Of a stretch of DNA of 64,000 bases, positions 33,267 to 41,337 are shown in pieces (position 1 is the stretch's first letter; each line of letters begins with the position of its first letter). The notes under the pieces were generated by a model that was not told the DNA's origin, did no database searches, and saw only the letters and a list, made by a program, of their open reading frames with translations. Origin of the DNA: Pseudofulvibacter geojedonensis (lineage in GTDB: Bacteria; Bacteroidota; Bacteroidia; Flavobacteriales; Flavobacteriaceae); contig NZ_JBHTJM010000009.1 in the NCBI RefSeq assembly GCF_042675745.1, positions 186,001 through 250,000 of the forward strand, in the 5' to 3' direction. The translations under genes and the position numbers were made by a program.

Positions 33267-33956
33267 TTAATCGTCGCTACCTGCAAATCGCATGATAAAG
33301 TACATTAAAGTAGCTAAGGCTCCTATTGCAGCTACTAAATAAGTTCTAGCTGCCCATTTTAATGCGTCTTTTGCTCCAGCATGCTCTTCTCGGGTTACCA
33401 TGTGTTTGTTTTCTAACCAAGCTAAGGCTCTGTTACTAGCATCGTACTCTACTGGTAAAGTGATAACACTAAATGCTGCCATAATACCAAATAAAATAAT
33501 ACCAGCTAACATTACCATTTTACCCATTGGAGAACTTAAAGAAAGCATAAAGCCTCCCATTATTACCCATTGAGATAAACCAGAGGCCACTTGTACTATT
33601 GGTACAATTTTAGATCTCATTGTTAACCAAGAATAAGCAGTGGCGTGTTGCACAGCATGACCTACTTCATGAGCAGCAACCGCTGCCGCAGCTGCATTGC
33701 GTTGGTTATATACACCCTCGCTTAAATTAACAGTTTTATTTGCTGGGTTATAATGATCTGTTAGCATTCCAGGAGTAGATATAACTTTTACGTCATAAAT
33801 ACCATGATCTGCTAACATTTTTTCGGCTATTTCGGCCCCACTCATTCCGTTGCGTAAATGCAGCTGAGAATATTTTTTAAATTTACTTTTTAATCTAGAA
33901 CTCACTAGCATACTAACTAAAGCTAAAACACCAGCGATTATATAATATCCCATCAT
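33267..33956 (-). CDS. Membrane zinc metallopeptidase (YugP-like)
   Basis: The 229-residue protein matches the neutral zinc metallopeptidase family Zn_peptidase_2. It has an N-terminal membrane segment, the LRNGMSGAEIAEKMLADHGI region, the zinc motif HEVGHAVQH (about 106-114) and a LPVEYDASNRALAWL segment that supplies a further metal ligand. Two or three C-terminal membrane helices follow. The substrate is unknown. It stands as its own transcript with a strong terminator. Confidence 0.88.
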   Translation of the reverse strand: MMGYYIIAGVLALVSMLVSSRLKSKFKKYSQLHLRNGMSGAEIAEKMLADHGIYDVKVISTPGMLTDHYNPANKTVNLSEGVYNQRNAAAAAVAAHEVGHAVQHATAYSWLTMRSKIVPIVQVASGLSQWVIMGGFMLSLSSPMGKMVMLAGIILFGIMAAFSVITLPVEYDASNRALAWLENKHMVTREEHAGAKDALKWAARTYLVAAIGALATLMYFIMRFAGSDD

Positions 33957-33998
33957 AATTTTAAATCTTTTTATAAAGTTACAATATTAAAAAACAAA

Positions 33999-34021
33999 AA
34001 CCTCGCCAAATAAGCGAGGTT
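33999..34021 (-). terminator. Terminator of gldD
   Basis: AACCTCGC (33999-34006) pairs with GCGAGGTT (34014-34021) around a 7-nt loop, with a T-rich run next on the minus strand. Confidence 0.8.
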
Positions 34022-34048
34022 AAAATATATCTGTAAATATGTCAGTAA

Positions 34049-34612
34049 CTACTCTTTCCATTTAAGACTTTCCATCAATATTTTAACATCCTTTTTTAAA
34101 TAATCTGAAGCTGGCAAAATAGAATCGTAATTTGGTTTGGCATGAAAATGAATTGAACCTGAAAGAAAATGATTTACACTATCTGTTACATAAAATTGCA
34201 AAGCAGAAGCAGCATCGCCTTCAACATCATATACCATTCCGTAAGCTCTTTGTTTTTTATTCTCATATGGAATAGTAACTATACCATCTGCTTTTACCGT
34301 GTGCTCTTGAGTTAAATTTTGAGCATCTCTCAACAACATCTTAAGGTTGTTATTTATTGGAGAATAGGTAATGTGTATTTTACCCTTTAACTTAGGGTAA
34401 TTAAGATTTAGGCCACAATAACTCTTCCATTTAGGAGCTTCAATCTCTGCATGTATGTTTTTCTCGAAAGTATATGGGCAGGTAGATTTCATTTCGGCGT
34501 ACATGGGTTTTGGGTATTCTAAGCTTAAATACCCTTTTGGTTTAGGTAATACATCTTCATTACAAGACACAAAACCTAACAATAAAACCAATATGTAAAA
34601 TATATTTTTGAT
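34049..34612 (-). CDS. gldD: Gliding motility lipoprotein GldD
   Basis: GldD is an essential component of Bacteroidota gliding and type IX secretion. The protein shows NEDVLPKPKGYLSLEYPKPMY right after a lipobox (FVSC), then CPYTFEKNIHAEIE and FHAKPNYDSILPASDYLKKDV, all GldD features. The only standard start (TTG at 34591) would leave a 9-residue signal without basic residues. Reading in frame upstream gives IKNIFYILVLLLGFVSC from an ATC codon at 34612-34610, a normal lipoprotein signal if ATC initiates. The start is therefore uncertain; the body is not. Confidence 0.87.
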   Translation of the reverse strand: MKNIFYILVLLLGFVSCNEDVLPKPKGYLSLEYPKPMYAEMKSTCPYTFEKNIHAEIEAPKWKSYCGLNLNYPKLKGKIHITYSPINNNLKMLLRDAQNLTQEHTVKADGIVTIPYENKKQRAYGMVYDVEGDAASALQFYVTDSVNHFLSGSIHFHAKPNYDSILPASDYLKKDVKILMESLKWKE

Positions 34613-34623
34613 AGTATATAAAC

Positions 34624-35646
34624 TTAAAAAGCCGATTTAAATTGCTCAAGGAAACGAGCATCATTCTCGTAAAACAATCTAATATCACTAATTTGATGTA
34701 GTAACATTGCTATTCGCTCGATTCCCATACCAAAAGCAAAACCTGAATATTCTTTTGGATCGATACCACAATTAGTTAAAACATTAGGATCTACCATTCC
34801 ACAACCCATAATTTCTAACCAACCTGTACCTTTAGTTATTCTATAATCTGTCTCTGTTTTTAATCCCCAATAAATATCTACCTCTGCACTTGGCTCTGTA
34901 AAAGGGAAATAAGACGGGCGTAATCTTATTTTAGATTTACCAAACATCTCTTTTGTGAAATACAATAGCGTTTGTTTTAAATCTGCAAACGACACATCTT
35001 TATCTATATACAAACCTTCTACCTGATGAAATATACAGTGAGAACGTGATGATATTGCTTCATTTCTAAATACTCTACCAGGAGAAATAGTTCTAATTGG
35101 TGGTTTATTATCTTCCATATAACGCACCTGAACAGAGCTTGTGTGTGTTCTTAACAATACATCTGGATTGGTTTGAATAAAAAACGTATCCTGCATATCT
35201 CTTGCTGGATGGTACTCTGGCAAGTTTAATGCAGAAAAGTTATGCCAATCATCTTCTATTTCTGGTCCTTCTGAAACATTAAACCCTATATTAGAAAAAA
35301 TATCTATGATTTGATTCTTTACTAAAGAAATTGGATGTCTAGAACCTAGTTCTATTGGCTCAGATGGTCTAGATAAATCTCCATAACCACCTTTTGCTTC
35401 TTCTTGGCTCTCAAACTCTTCTTTTAAGGCAGTAACTTTATCAGAAACGGTATTTTTTAACTGATTAACCATATTACCGAATTCCTTCTTTTGATCATCG
35501 GCCACATTTTTAAATTCAGCAAAAAAGTCTTTTACTAAACCTTTTTTTCCTAAGTACTTAATTCTATAGGCCTCGACCTCTTCTTTGGTTTGGGCTTTAA
35601 AATTTTCTGCTTCTCCAATAAGTTCTTTAATCTTATCTATCATCAT
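34624..35646 (-). CDS. pheS: Phenylalanyl-tRNA synthetase alpha subunit
   Basis: The 340-residue protein has the N-terminal coiled-coil arm (about 1-90) followed by the class II catalytic core. Recognisable pieces are GSRHPISLVKNQIIDIFSNIGFNVSEGPEIEDDWHNF, the motif 2 region RTISPGRVFRNEAISSRSHCIFHQVEGLYID and motif 3 GFAFGMGIERIAMLLHQISDIR. It charges tRNA-Phe together with PheT, which is not in the window. Two start codons lie in tandem (35646 and 35643). It has a full promoter of its own. Confidence 0.96.
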   Translation of the reverse strand: MMIDKIKELIGEAENFKAQTKEEVEAYRIKYLGKKGLVKDFFAEFKNVADDQKKEFGNMVNQLKNTVSDKVTALKEEFESQEEAKGGYGDLSRPSEPIELGSRHPISLVKNQIIDIFSNIGFNVSEGPEIEDDWHNFSALNLPEYHPARDMQDTFFIQTNPDVLLRTHTSSVQVRYMEDNKPPIRTISPGRVFRNEAISSRSHCIFHQVEGLYIDKDVSFADLKQTLLYFTKEMFGKSKIRLRPSYFPFTEPSAEVDIYWGLKTETDYRITKGTGWLEIMGCGMVDPNVLTNCGIDPKEYSGFAFGMGIERIAMLLHQISDIRLFYENDARFLEQFKSAF

Positions 35647-35664
35647 GCTCTAGTTTGCGAGGGG

Positions 35665-35694
35665 CAAATTTACAACTTAAAATTATGCTATCAA
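35665..35694 (-). promoter_or_regulatory. Promoter of pheS
   Basis: TTG (35694-35692), 19 bp and TAAATTTG (35672-35665) on the minus strand form a complete promoter overlapping the 3' end of the upstream gene. The leader would be about 12-15 nt. Confidence 0.65.
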
Positions 35695-36039
35695 TTCTTT
35701 TTCTAAAAAATAGCTTACAATAGCCTCTTTCATTAAAATAGTTTGCTCTCCAGCTTTTAAATTTGGTAAAGCTTCTAAGGTATTATAATGTGGCCACCCA
35801 TCGTCATCTATAAAATCGAACTCATAATAACCATACGGTTCTAACAACCTACATATTGCTATATGCATTAGGTTTACTTTTTCGTCTTTTTTAAACTTTC
35901 TATGTAATTGTCCTAATTCTTGTACTCCAATTAAATAGATAATACTATCTAAATCTAACACATCTCCTTCTGCAAAACGATTAGAAAGTATGTTTACTAC
36001 TTCATTCCAACGTTCTTTTAATTGCTCATCTCTAGCCAT
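35683..36039 (-). CDS. Conserved-looking cytoplasmic protein of unknown function
   Basis: The 118-residue protein begins at the ATG at 36039; an in-frame TTG four codons earlier is less likely. It is soluble and mixed helical, with LDLDSIIYLIGVQELGQLHRKFKKDEKVNLMHIAICRLLEPYGYYEFDFIDDDGWPHYN as its most striking part. I recall similar proteins next to gldE/pheS in Flavobacteriaceae but know no function. It is placed between gldE and pheS on the same strand. Confidence 0.7.
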   Translation of the reverse strand: MARDEQLKERWNEVVNILSNRFAEGDVLDLDSIIYLIGVQELGQLHRKFKKDEKVNLMHIAICRLLEPYGYYEFDFIDDDGWPHYNTLEALPNLKAGEQTILMKEAIVSYFLEKELIA

Positions 36040-36118
36040 TTTCTTCTTCAAAATTTTAAAAGTGTAAAAGTACGGAGATTTTTAATTGCAGCCAATGTAC
36101 TAACATGAAGTATTAATA

Positions 36119-37447
36119 TTACTCTGGTAATGTTAGCTTTAATTGTTTAATTCGTTTTTTATCTAACAACTCTACAGTAAACTGATAATCATGAAAGGTG
36201 ATCTTTTCATTTTTTTTAGGAAAGCTTCCAGATATTTCTAATACAAATCCAGCAATGGTCTCGGCCTCGCCTTTGTGCTCTTCAAACAAATCAGTATCTA
36301 CATTGGTAACTTTATACAAATCTTTTAATGATGTTTTTCCTTCAAACACGTAATTATTATCATCTATTTGCGAATAAACTAAATGATCATCGTCAAACTC
36401 ATCACTGATATCCCCAACAATTTCTTCAATAATATCTTCTAAAGAAACTACACCAGAAGTTCCGCCATATTCGTCTACCACAATAGCTAAATGCACTTTT
36501 TTTTCTTGAAACTCATTCAGTAAGTCGTCTAGTTTCTTGTTTTCTGGAACAAAAAAAGGTTCGCGAATTAAATTTTGCCACTTAAAGTTGTTTTTATCTA
36601 TGTGCGATAGCAAATCTTTAACATAAAGTACCCCTTCTATTTTATCTAAAGATTCTGTATATACTGGTATTCTCGAAAAACCAGCTTTAGTAATTTGTTT
36701 AATGATATTTGTAAACGAATCTTGTATGTCTAATGCAAAAATATCAATTCGAGGACACATAACTTGACTTGTGTCTGTATTACCAAAAGAGACTATACCT
36801 TCTAACATCTTCTGTTCTTCTACAGTTGTATCTTTTTCACAAGTAAGCTCTAAAGCTTGTGACAATTCATTTACACTAATATTAGACTTTGTTTTAGCTA
36901 ATCTTTTTTCTAAGAATGTTGATGTTGTTTGCATAGGATAACTAAAAATCCTAAAAAACCTAGTCATAACTAACAAAGGTTTAGCCATAAAACCAGAAAA
37001 CTTTTCGTTATTTCTACTAGCGTATACTTTAGGAAGAATTTCTCCGAATAATAAAATTAAAAATGTAGCTACACCTACTTTTAATACGGTAGCGAGTTTT
37101 ATAACAAACCATCCTAAAATATCAAACTTAACATTTATGCTCTCAAAAAAAGGATTAAACAAATTAGCAAACAAAAGTACTATAGCTATATTGATAAAAT
37201 TATTAGCAACCAAAATTGTCGCCAGTAACTTTTTAGGGTTGGCTAGTAGTTTAACTACAGATTGCCTGTTTCTAAATTGGTTAGACTCGTCTTCTAATTG
37301 TATTTGAGTTAACGAAAAAAAAGCTACTTCTGCACCCGAAATTAATGCCGAACATACCAATAAAAACAATAAGCCTACAAAACCAATTAAGGTACTCGAA
37401 GCTATAAATAAAAATCCTATTACAAAATATTGGGAATCGGGGTCCAA
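36119..37447 (-). CDS. gldE: Gliding motility-associated protein GldE (CorC/HlyC-like)
   Basis: The 442-residue protein has a DUF21 membrane domain (about 15-190, with LISGAEVAFFSLTQIQ), a CBS-domain pair (about 215-345, with CPRIDIFALDI and VHLAIVVDEYGGTSGVVSLEDIIEEIVGDI) and a C-terminal CorC/HlyC domain. GldE supports GldD function in gliding. The order mutY-ssb-gldE here, with gldD two genes further, is the arrangement I know from Flavobacterium, which supports GldE over a generic haemolysin-like name. Confidence 0.9.
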   Translation of the reverse strand: MDPDSQYFVIGFLFIASSTLIGFVGLLFLLVCSALISGAEVAFFSLTQIQLEDESNQFRNRQSVVKLLANPKKLLATILVANNFINIAIVLLFANLFNPFFESINVKFDILGWFVIKLATVLKVGVATFLILLFGEILPKVYASRNNEKFSGFMAKPLLVMTRFFRIFSYPMQTTSTFLEKRLAKTKSNISVNELSQALELTCEKDTTVEEQKMLEGIVSFGNTDTSQVMCPRIDIFALDIQDSFTNIIKQITKAGFSRIPVYTESLDKIEGVLYVKDLLSHIDKNNFKWQNLIREPFFVPENKKLDDLLNEFQEKKVHLAIVVDEYGGTSGVVSLEDIIEEIVGDISDEFDDDHLVYSQIDDNNYVFEGKTSLKDLYKVTNVDTDLFEEHKGEAETIAGFVLEISGSFPKKNEKITFHDYQFTVELLDKKRIKQLKLTLPE

Positions 37448-37476
37448 TTATATATCAAATTAGTTAAACGTTCTTT

Positions 37477-37950
37477 TTAGAAAGGTAAATCATCGCCGTC
37501 TTGTTGCTGCCCAATTGGTTGTTGTGGTATAGCTTGATTAGATTGTCTATGCTGTTGATCTGACTGTGCAGGTTGAGACTGTTGCTGTCCCTGATAACCT
37601 CCTGGATGTTCATTTTTAGGAGTCAAAAAAGTGAAATCCTGAACATGAATTTCTGTTGAATAACGAGTGTTTCCATCTTCGGCTTGCCACTGCCTAGTCT
37701 TTAAACGTCCCTCTACATATATTTTATCACCTTTTTTTAAATACTTCTCGCAAACCTCAGCTCCTTTGTTTCTAACTACTACATTATGCCACTCTGTATT
37801 TGTTACTCTCTCTCCTGTTTGCCTATTGGTATAGCTTTCGTTTGTAGCAATGGGAAACCTACCTAAACATCCTCCACCTTCAAAATAATGCATTTTTACA
37901 TCATCACCTAAATGCCCAATTAGCATTACTTTATTTAATGTTCCGCTCAT
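37477..37950 (-). CDS. ssb: Single-stranded DNA-binding protein
   Basis: Ssb coats single-stranded DNA in replication and repair. I start at the ATG at 37950 (MSGTLNKVMLIGHLGDDVKMHYF), because the longer frame runs back into mutY with unrelated sequence. The OB fold covers about 1-110 (TEWHNVVVRNKGAEVCEKYLKKGDKIYVEGRLKTRQW). A Gln-rich flexible tail ends in the acidic tip DGDDLPF that recruits partner proteins. Length is about 157 residues. Confidence 0.95.
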   Translation of the reverse strand: MSGTLNKVMLIGHLGDDVKMHYFEGGGCLGRFPIATNESYTNRQTGERVTNTEWHNVVVRNKGAEVCEKYLKKGDKIYVEGRLKTRQWQAEDGNTRYSTEIHVQDFTFLTPKNEHPGGYQGQQQSQPAQSDQQHRQSNQAIPQQPIGQQQDGDDLPF

Positions 37951-37971
37951 AATATTAGTTCTATCTCTTAT

Positions 37972-37979
37972 CAAAAATA
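37972..37979 (-). promoter_or_regulatory. -7 box of ssb
   Basis: TATTTTTG on the minus strand lies 21 nt upstream of the ssb ATG at 37950, just beyond the mutY stop. No TTG at the right distance was found. Confidence 0.45.
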
Positions 37980-37987
37980 AGACTTTT

Positions 37988-39034
37988 TTAATTGTTCTTA
38001 CAGAAGTCTTTAATAAAATTAGCAATTAAAACTGGTACTGGGTACTTTTCTATTTCAGTAAAAGACACTTTATTATTAGATATTTCATCAACATCAATTA
38101 TCCAAAACTTGGTATATATATGCCTATGAGATAACTTATGTACAATAGAATTTTCGTTATATAAAACGGGAGTATTACTTTCTAATCCTAACTGCTTTAA
38201 CTTATCTGATAAAACCAATTGACTTAGAGTAATTTCTTTAGGTGATTCTATTAATGGAAATTCAAATAAATTAGCCCAAATTCCTTTTGGGGGTCTTTTT
38301 ACTAAAACAGTATCGTTATTATGACTTATAGGTACAATGTAGTTATAATAAACTTTTTTAATTTTTATTTTTTTTAATTTAACTGGCAATTCTTTTACCC
38401 TATTACTCTTATAAGCTTGACAACTATCTATTAATATGCAATTATTACATAATGGGCTTTGTGGCTTACAATGTATAGCTCCAAATTCCATGATAGCTTG
38501 ATTATAAGTTGCTGGATTATCTTTATCTAAAAGCTCTGAAGCTAACAACGCAAACTCTTTTTTACCAATTGACTCATTTATTGGTGTATCTATATTAAAA
38601 ACTCTAGACAAGACTCTAAATACATTTCCATCTAAAACTGCTTTAGGTTCTCCAAAACAAATTGAAGCTATAGCACTGGCTGTATAATCTCCAACACCTT
38701 TTAAGCTGAGTAAGCCATTATAATTATTTGGAAACAATCCGTTTAATTCTCTACTAACAAATTTTGCTGTAGCATGTAAGTTTCTAGCTCTAGAATAATA
38801 CCCAAGGCCTTGCCATAATTTTAGCACTTCATCTTCATTAGCTTTTGCTAAATCATGTACAGTAGGAAACGCATTAATAAAAGACAAATAATAAGGCATA
38901 CCTTGTGCAACTCTTGTCTGTTGTAACATAATTTCTGACAACCAAATTTTATACGGATCGGTAGTATTCCTCCAAGGCATATCGCGTTTGTTTACTAAGT
39001 ACCACGAAATGAGTTTTTTAGCTATTTCATTCAT
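37988..39034 (-). CDS. mutY: A/G-specific adenine glycosylase
   Basis: MutY removes adenine opposite 8-oxoguanine. The 348-residue protein has MPWRNTTDPYKIWLSEIMLQQTRV (catalytic Glu), the helix-hairpin-helix LKGVGDYTASAIASICFGEPKAVLDGNVFRVLSR (with catalytic Asp) and the 4Fe-4S loop CKPQSPLCNNCILIDSC. The C-terminal NUDIX-like domain that reads 8-oxoG follows (about 225-348). It is transcribed ahead of ssb and gldE. Confidence 0.95.
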   Translation of the reverse strand: MNEIAKKLISWYLVNKRDMPWRNTTDPYKIWLSEIMLQQTRVAQGMPYYLSFINAFPTVHDLAKANEDEVLKLWQGLGYYSRARNLHATAKFVSRELNGLFPNNYNGLLSLKGVGDYTASAIASICFGEPKAVLDGNVFRVLSRVFNIDTPINESIGKKEFALLASELLDKDNPATYNQAIMEFGAIHCKPQSPLCNNCILIDSCQAYKSNRVKELPVKLKKIKIKKVYYNYIVPISHNNDTVLVKRPPKGIWANLFEFPLIESPKEITLSQLVLSDKLKQLGLESNTPVLYNENSIVHKLSHRHIYTKFWIIDVDEISNNKVSFTEIEKYPVPVLIANFIKDFCKNN

Positions 39035-39115
39035 ATTCTTGTATATTTGGCGAATATAATTTTTTATCTAGTTAAAATTTAATCAATTAGCATTTCTATT
39101 TGGAATTTTAATTAT

Positions 39116-39123
39116 TATATTTG
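39116..39123 (+). promoter_or_regulatory. -7 box of the HU gene
   Basis: TATATTTG lies 41 nt upstream of the HU ATG. A TTG at 39100-39102 is only 13 bp away, so the -33 is uncertain. Confidence 0.55.
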
Positions 39124-39164
39124 CAACCCGAAAAATTTGAACATACTATTTAAATAATTACATA

Positions 39165-39455
39165 ATGACAAAAGCAGATATCGTAGCTAAAATATCAGAA
39201 AAGCTAGGGATTGAAAAAGGAGATGTACAAGCAACTGTTGAATCTTTTATGGAGGAAGTTAAGACTTCTCTAGAAAGTGGAGACAATGTATATTTAAGAG
39301 GATTTGGTAGTTTTATCATTAAAACGAGAGCTGAAAAAACTGGTAGAAACATTTCAAAAAACACTACTATTAAAATACCTGCTCACAACATTCCAGCATT
39401 TAAACCTGCTAAGACATTTGTAGAAGGTGTAAAAACCAATGTACAAGTAAAGTAA
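39165..39455 (+). CDS. HU/IHF-family DNA-binding protein
   Basis: The 96-residue protein matches the HU family: MTKADIVAKISEKLGIEKGDVQATVESFMEEVK, the GDNVYLRGFGSFIIKTRAEKTGRNISKNTTIKIPAHNIPAFKPAKTF arm region with the intercalating Pro. It bends and compacts DNA. In Flavobacteriaceae this HU gene usually sits next to mutY and the RNase E/G gene, as here. Confidence 0.94.
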   Translation: MTKADIVAKISEKLGIEKGDVQATVESFMEEVKTSLESGDNVYLRGFGSFIIKTRAEKTGRNISKNTTIKIPAHNIPAFKPAKTFVEGVKTNVQVK

Positions 39456-39496
39456 TACAACACTAAAACGAATTATTAACTAAAAAAACTTTTATT

Positions 39497-39586
39497 ATGC
39501 CAAGTGGTAAAAAAAGAAAAAGACATAAGGTAGCTACTCATAAGCGTAAGAAGCGTAGAAGAGCTAACCGTCACAAGAAAAAGTAG
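39497..39586 (+). CDS. 29-residue highly basic ribosomal-type peptide
   Basis: A 30-codon frame begins at ATG 39497 and ends at TAG 39586. The peptide is rich in Lys/Arg with several His (starts MPSGKKRKRHKVATHKRKKR), a composition found in small ribosomal proteins. I recall nearly identical peptides between the HU and RNase E/G genes in many Bacteroidota, which argues strongly for a real gene; a ribosomal role is inferred. It lies 41 bp after the HU gene, and a perfect 13-bp hairpin overlaps its stop codon. Confidence 0.8.
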   Translation: MPSGKKRKRHKVATHKRKKRRRANRHKKK

Positions 39587-39606
39587 TTTTCATAAACTAC
39601 TTTTTC
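39577..39606 (+). terminator. Terminator overlapping the end of the small basic gene
   Basis: A perfect 13-bp stem (39577-39589 with 39594-39606) and a 4-nt loop end in TTTTTC. It should end the HU/small-peptide transcript. Confidence 0.8.
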
Positions 39607-39706
39607 TATTTAAAACGTTCCTTGAAATTGGGCTAAAACAAATTGCCCTACAGATAATTATACCTGTAAAAAAATTGTGTAATCCATCTATTGCGTTATA
39701 AACGTA

Positions 39707-41275
39707 GTGGATACAAAATACAACAGAGTGAACAAAGAATTAATAATTAGATCCAGTTCCTCAAAAGTTGATTTTGCCTTATTAAAAGATGGAAAACTAA
39801 TAGAATTACATAAAGAAGAAAACAGCGCCAATCAGTTTACGGTTGGTGATATTTTTCTAGCAAAAATTAGAAAAACTGTACCTGGGTTAAACGCAGCTTT
39901 CGTTAACGTTGGCTATGAAAAAGATGCTTTTTTGCATTACCATGACTTAGGTCCAAATATTCCTTCTTTATTAAAATTCGTTAAACGTGTAAGCACAGGT
40001 AAACTAAAAGATTTTGATCTAAAAAACTTCCCATTTGAAGAACCGATTGACAAAGATGGTGCTGTTAATGATGCACTAAAATCTAATCAATCTATTCTTG
40101 TACAAATTGTAAAAGAACCTATTTCTACAAAAGGACCTCGATTGAGTTCTGAGCTATCTATAGCTGGACGATACATCGTACTAGTTCCTTTTTCTGACCG
40201 TGTTTCGGTGTCGCAAAAAATTAGCGATAGAAATGAGAAAGGCAGACTAAAGAAATTGATTCAAAGCATCAAACCTAAAGGGTTTGGTATTATCGTTCGT
40301 ACTGTGGCAGAAGGCAAAAAAGTAGCCGAACTGGACAAAGACTTACAAGACTTGTTGTCCAAGTGGACAGCAATGTGTAAAAAATTACATAAAGCAGAAT
40401 TACCATCTACTGTTTTAAGCGAAATGAATAGAGCCTCTTCTATTTTAAGAGACCTTTTTAATGATTCATTTACAGCTATACATGTTGATGATAAATTACT
40501 TTATGGCCAAATTAAAGAAACGGTGCAACGTATTGCACCTAAAAAAGAATCTATTGTTAAACTATACAAATCTCAGACTCCAATTTTTGAGAAATTTGGC
40601 ATAGAAAGACAAATTAAAACTTCTTTTGGCGAGACGGTTTCTACAAGCAAAGGAGCCTATTTAGTTATAGAACACACAGAAGCTATGCATGTAATAGATG
40701 TTAATAGTGGTAACCGTTCTAATAAAGCTAAAAGTCAAGAAGGAACAGCTCTTGAGGTTAATCTAATTGCAGCTACAGAGGTAGCTAGACAACTACGCTT
40801 GAGAGATATGGGCGGTATTATTGTAGTTGACTTTATTGATATGTCTAATGCCGATAACAGAAAGGCACTATTTCAACACTTAAAAGATGAAATGGCAGAC
40901 GATAAAGCTAAACACAAAATATTACCTCCAAGTAAATTTGGTTTAGTACAAATTACTAGACAACGTGTGAGGCCAGAAAGAAATATTGACACACTAGAGG
41001 CAAATCCTAACGGAAATAATGGAGATAAAATAGAAGCTCCTATTGTTCTAGTAAACAAAATGACAGCTGAGCTAAACAAATTATTAAATAAAGGTCATAA
41101 AAGCGTTACATTAAACGCACATCCCTTTATTGCAGCCTTTTTAACTAAAGGCATTCCATCTATACGTTCAAAATGGTTTTTTGAACATAAAAAATGGATC
41201 AAAATATTACCTAGAGATGCTTACACTTATCTTGAGTATCATTTTTATGATAACAAAGGAAATAAATTAAAATAA
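39707..41275 (+). CDS. rng: Ribonuclease E/G family protein
   Basis: The protein (522 residues from GTG 39707) has the RNase E/G layout: an S1 domain (about 40-130, DIFLAKIRKTVPGLNAAFVNVGYEKDAFLH), a 5'-sensor/RNase H-like region, and the catalytic IDVNSGNRSNKAKSQEG...LRDMGGIIVVDFIDM with the metal-binding Asp residues. It should process rRNA and degrade mRNA. A second GTG at 39728 (giving VNKELIIRSS) may be the true start, as homologues I recall begin MNKELIIRS. Confidence 0.92.
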   Translation: MDTKYNRVNKELIIRSSSSKVDFALLKDGKLIELHKEENSANQFTVGDIFLAKIRKTVPGLNAAFVNVGYEKDAFLHYHDLGPNIPSLLKFVKRVSTGKLKDFDLKNFPFEEPIDKDGAVNDALKSNQSILVQIVKEPISTKGPRLSSELSIAGRYIVLVPFSDRVSVSQKISDRNEKGRLKKLIQSIKPKGFGIIVRTVAEGKKVAELDKDLQDLLSKWTAMCKKLHKAELPSTVLSEMNRASSILRDLFNDSFTAIHVDDKLLYGQIKETVQRIAPKKESIVKLYKSQTPIFEKFGIERQIKTSFGETVSTSKGAYLVIEHTEAMHVIDVNSGNRSNKAKSQEGTALEVNLIAATEVARQLRLRDMGGIIVVDFIDMSNADNRKALFQHLKDEMADDKAKHKILPPSKFGLVQITRQRVRPERNIDTLEANPNGNNGDKIEAPIVLVNKMTAELNKLLNKGHKSVTLNAHPFIAAFLTKGIPSIRSKWFFEHKKWIKILPRDAYTYLEYHFYDNKGNKLK

Positions 41276-41308
41276 AAAAATCCTGTTCGTATCGAACAGG
41301 ATTTTTTT
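41274..41308 (+). terminator. Strong terminator of the RNase E/G gene
   Basis: A perfect 16-bp stem (41274-41289 with 41293-41308), a 3-nt loop and a T run lie directly after the stop codon. The A/T symmetry lets it also serve the convergent secreted-protein genes. Confidence 0.85.
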
Positions 41309-41337
41309 TATTCTTTTTTACAAAAATCTGTGAGTAA

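Noticed and set aside
37951..38025. Longer N-terminus of Ssb
   Set aside because: The extension runs into mutY and does not resemble Ssb; the family start MSGTLNKVMLIG fits the ATG at 37950.
39610..39690. Small structured RNA in the spacer before the RNase E/G gene
   Set aside because: Only short weak stems (GGGC/GCCC and ACAG/CTGT) are visible, with no recognisable RNA family.
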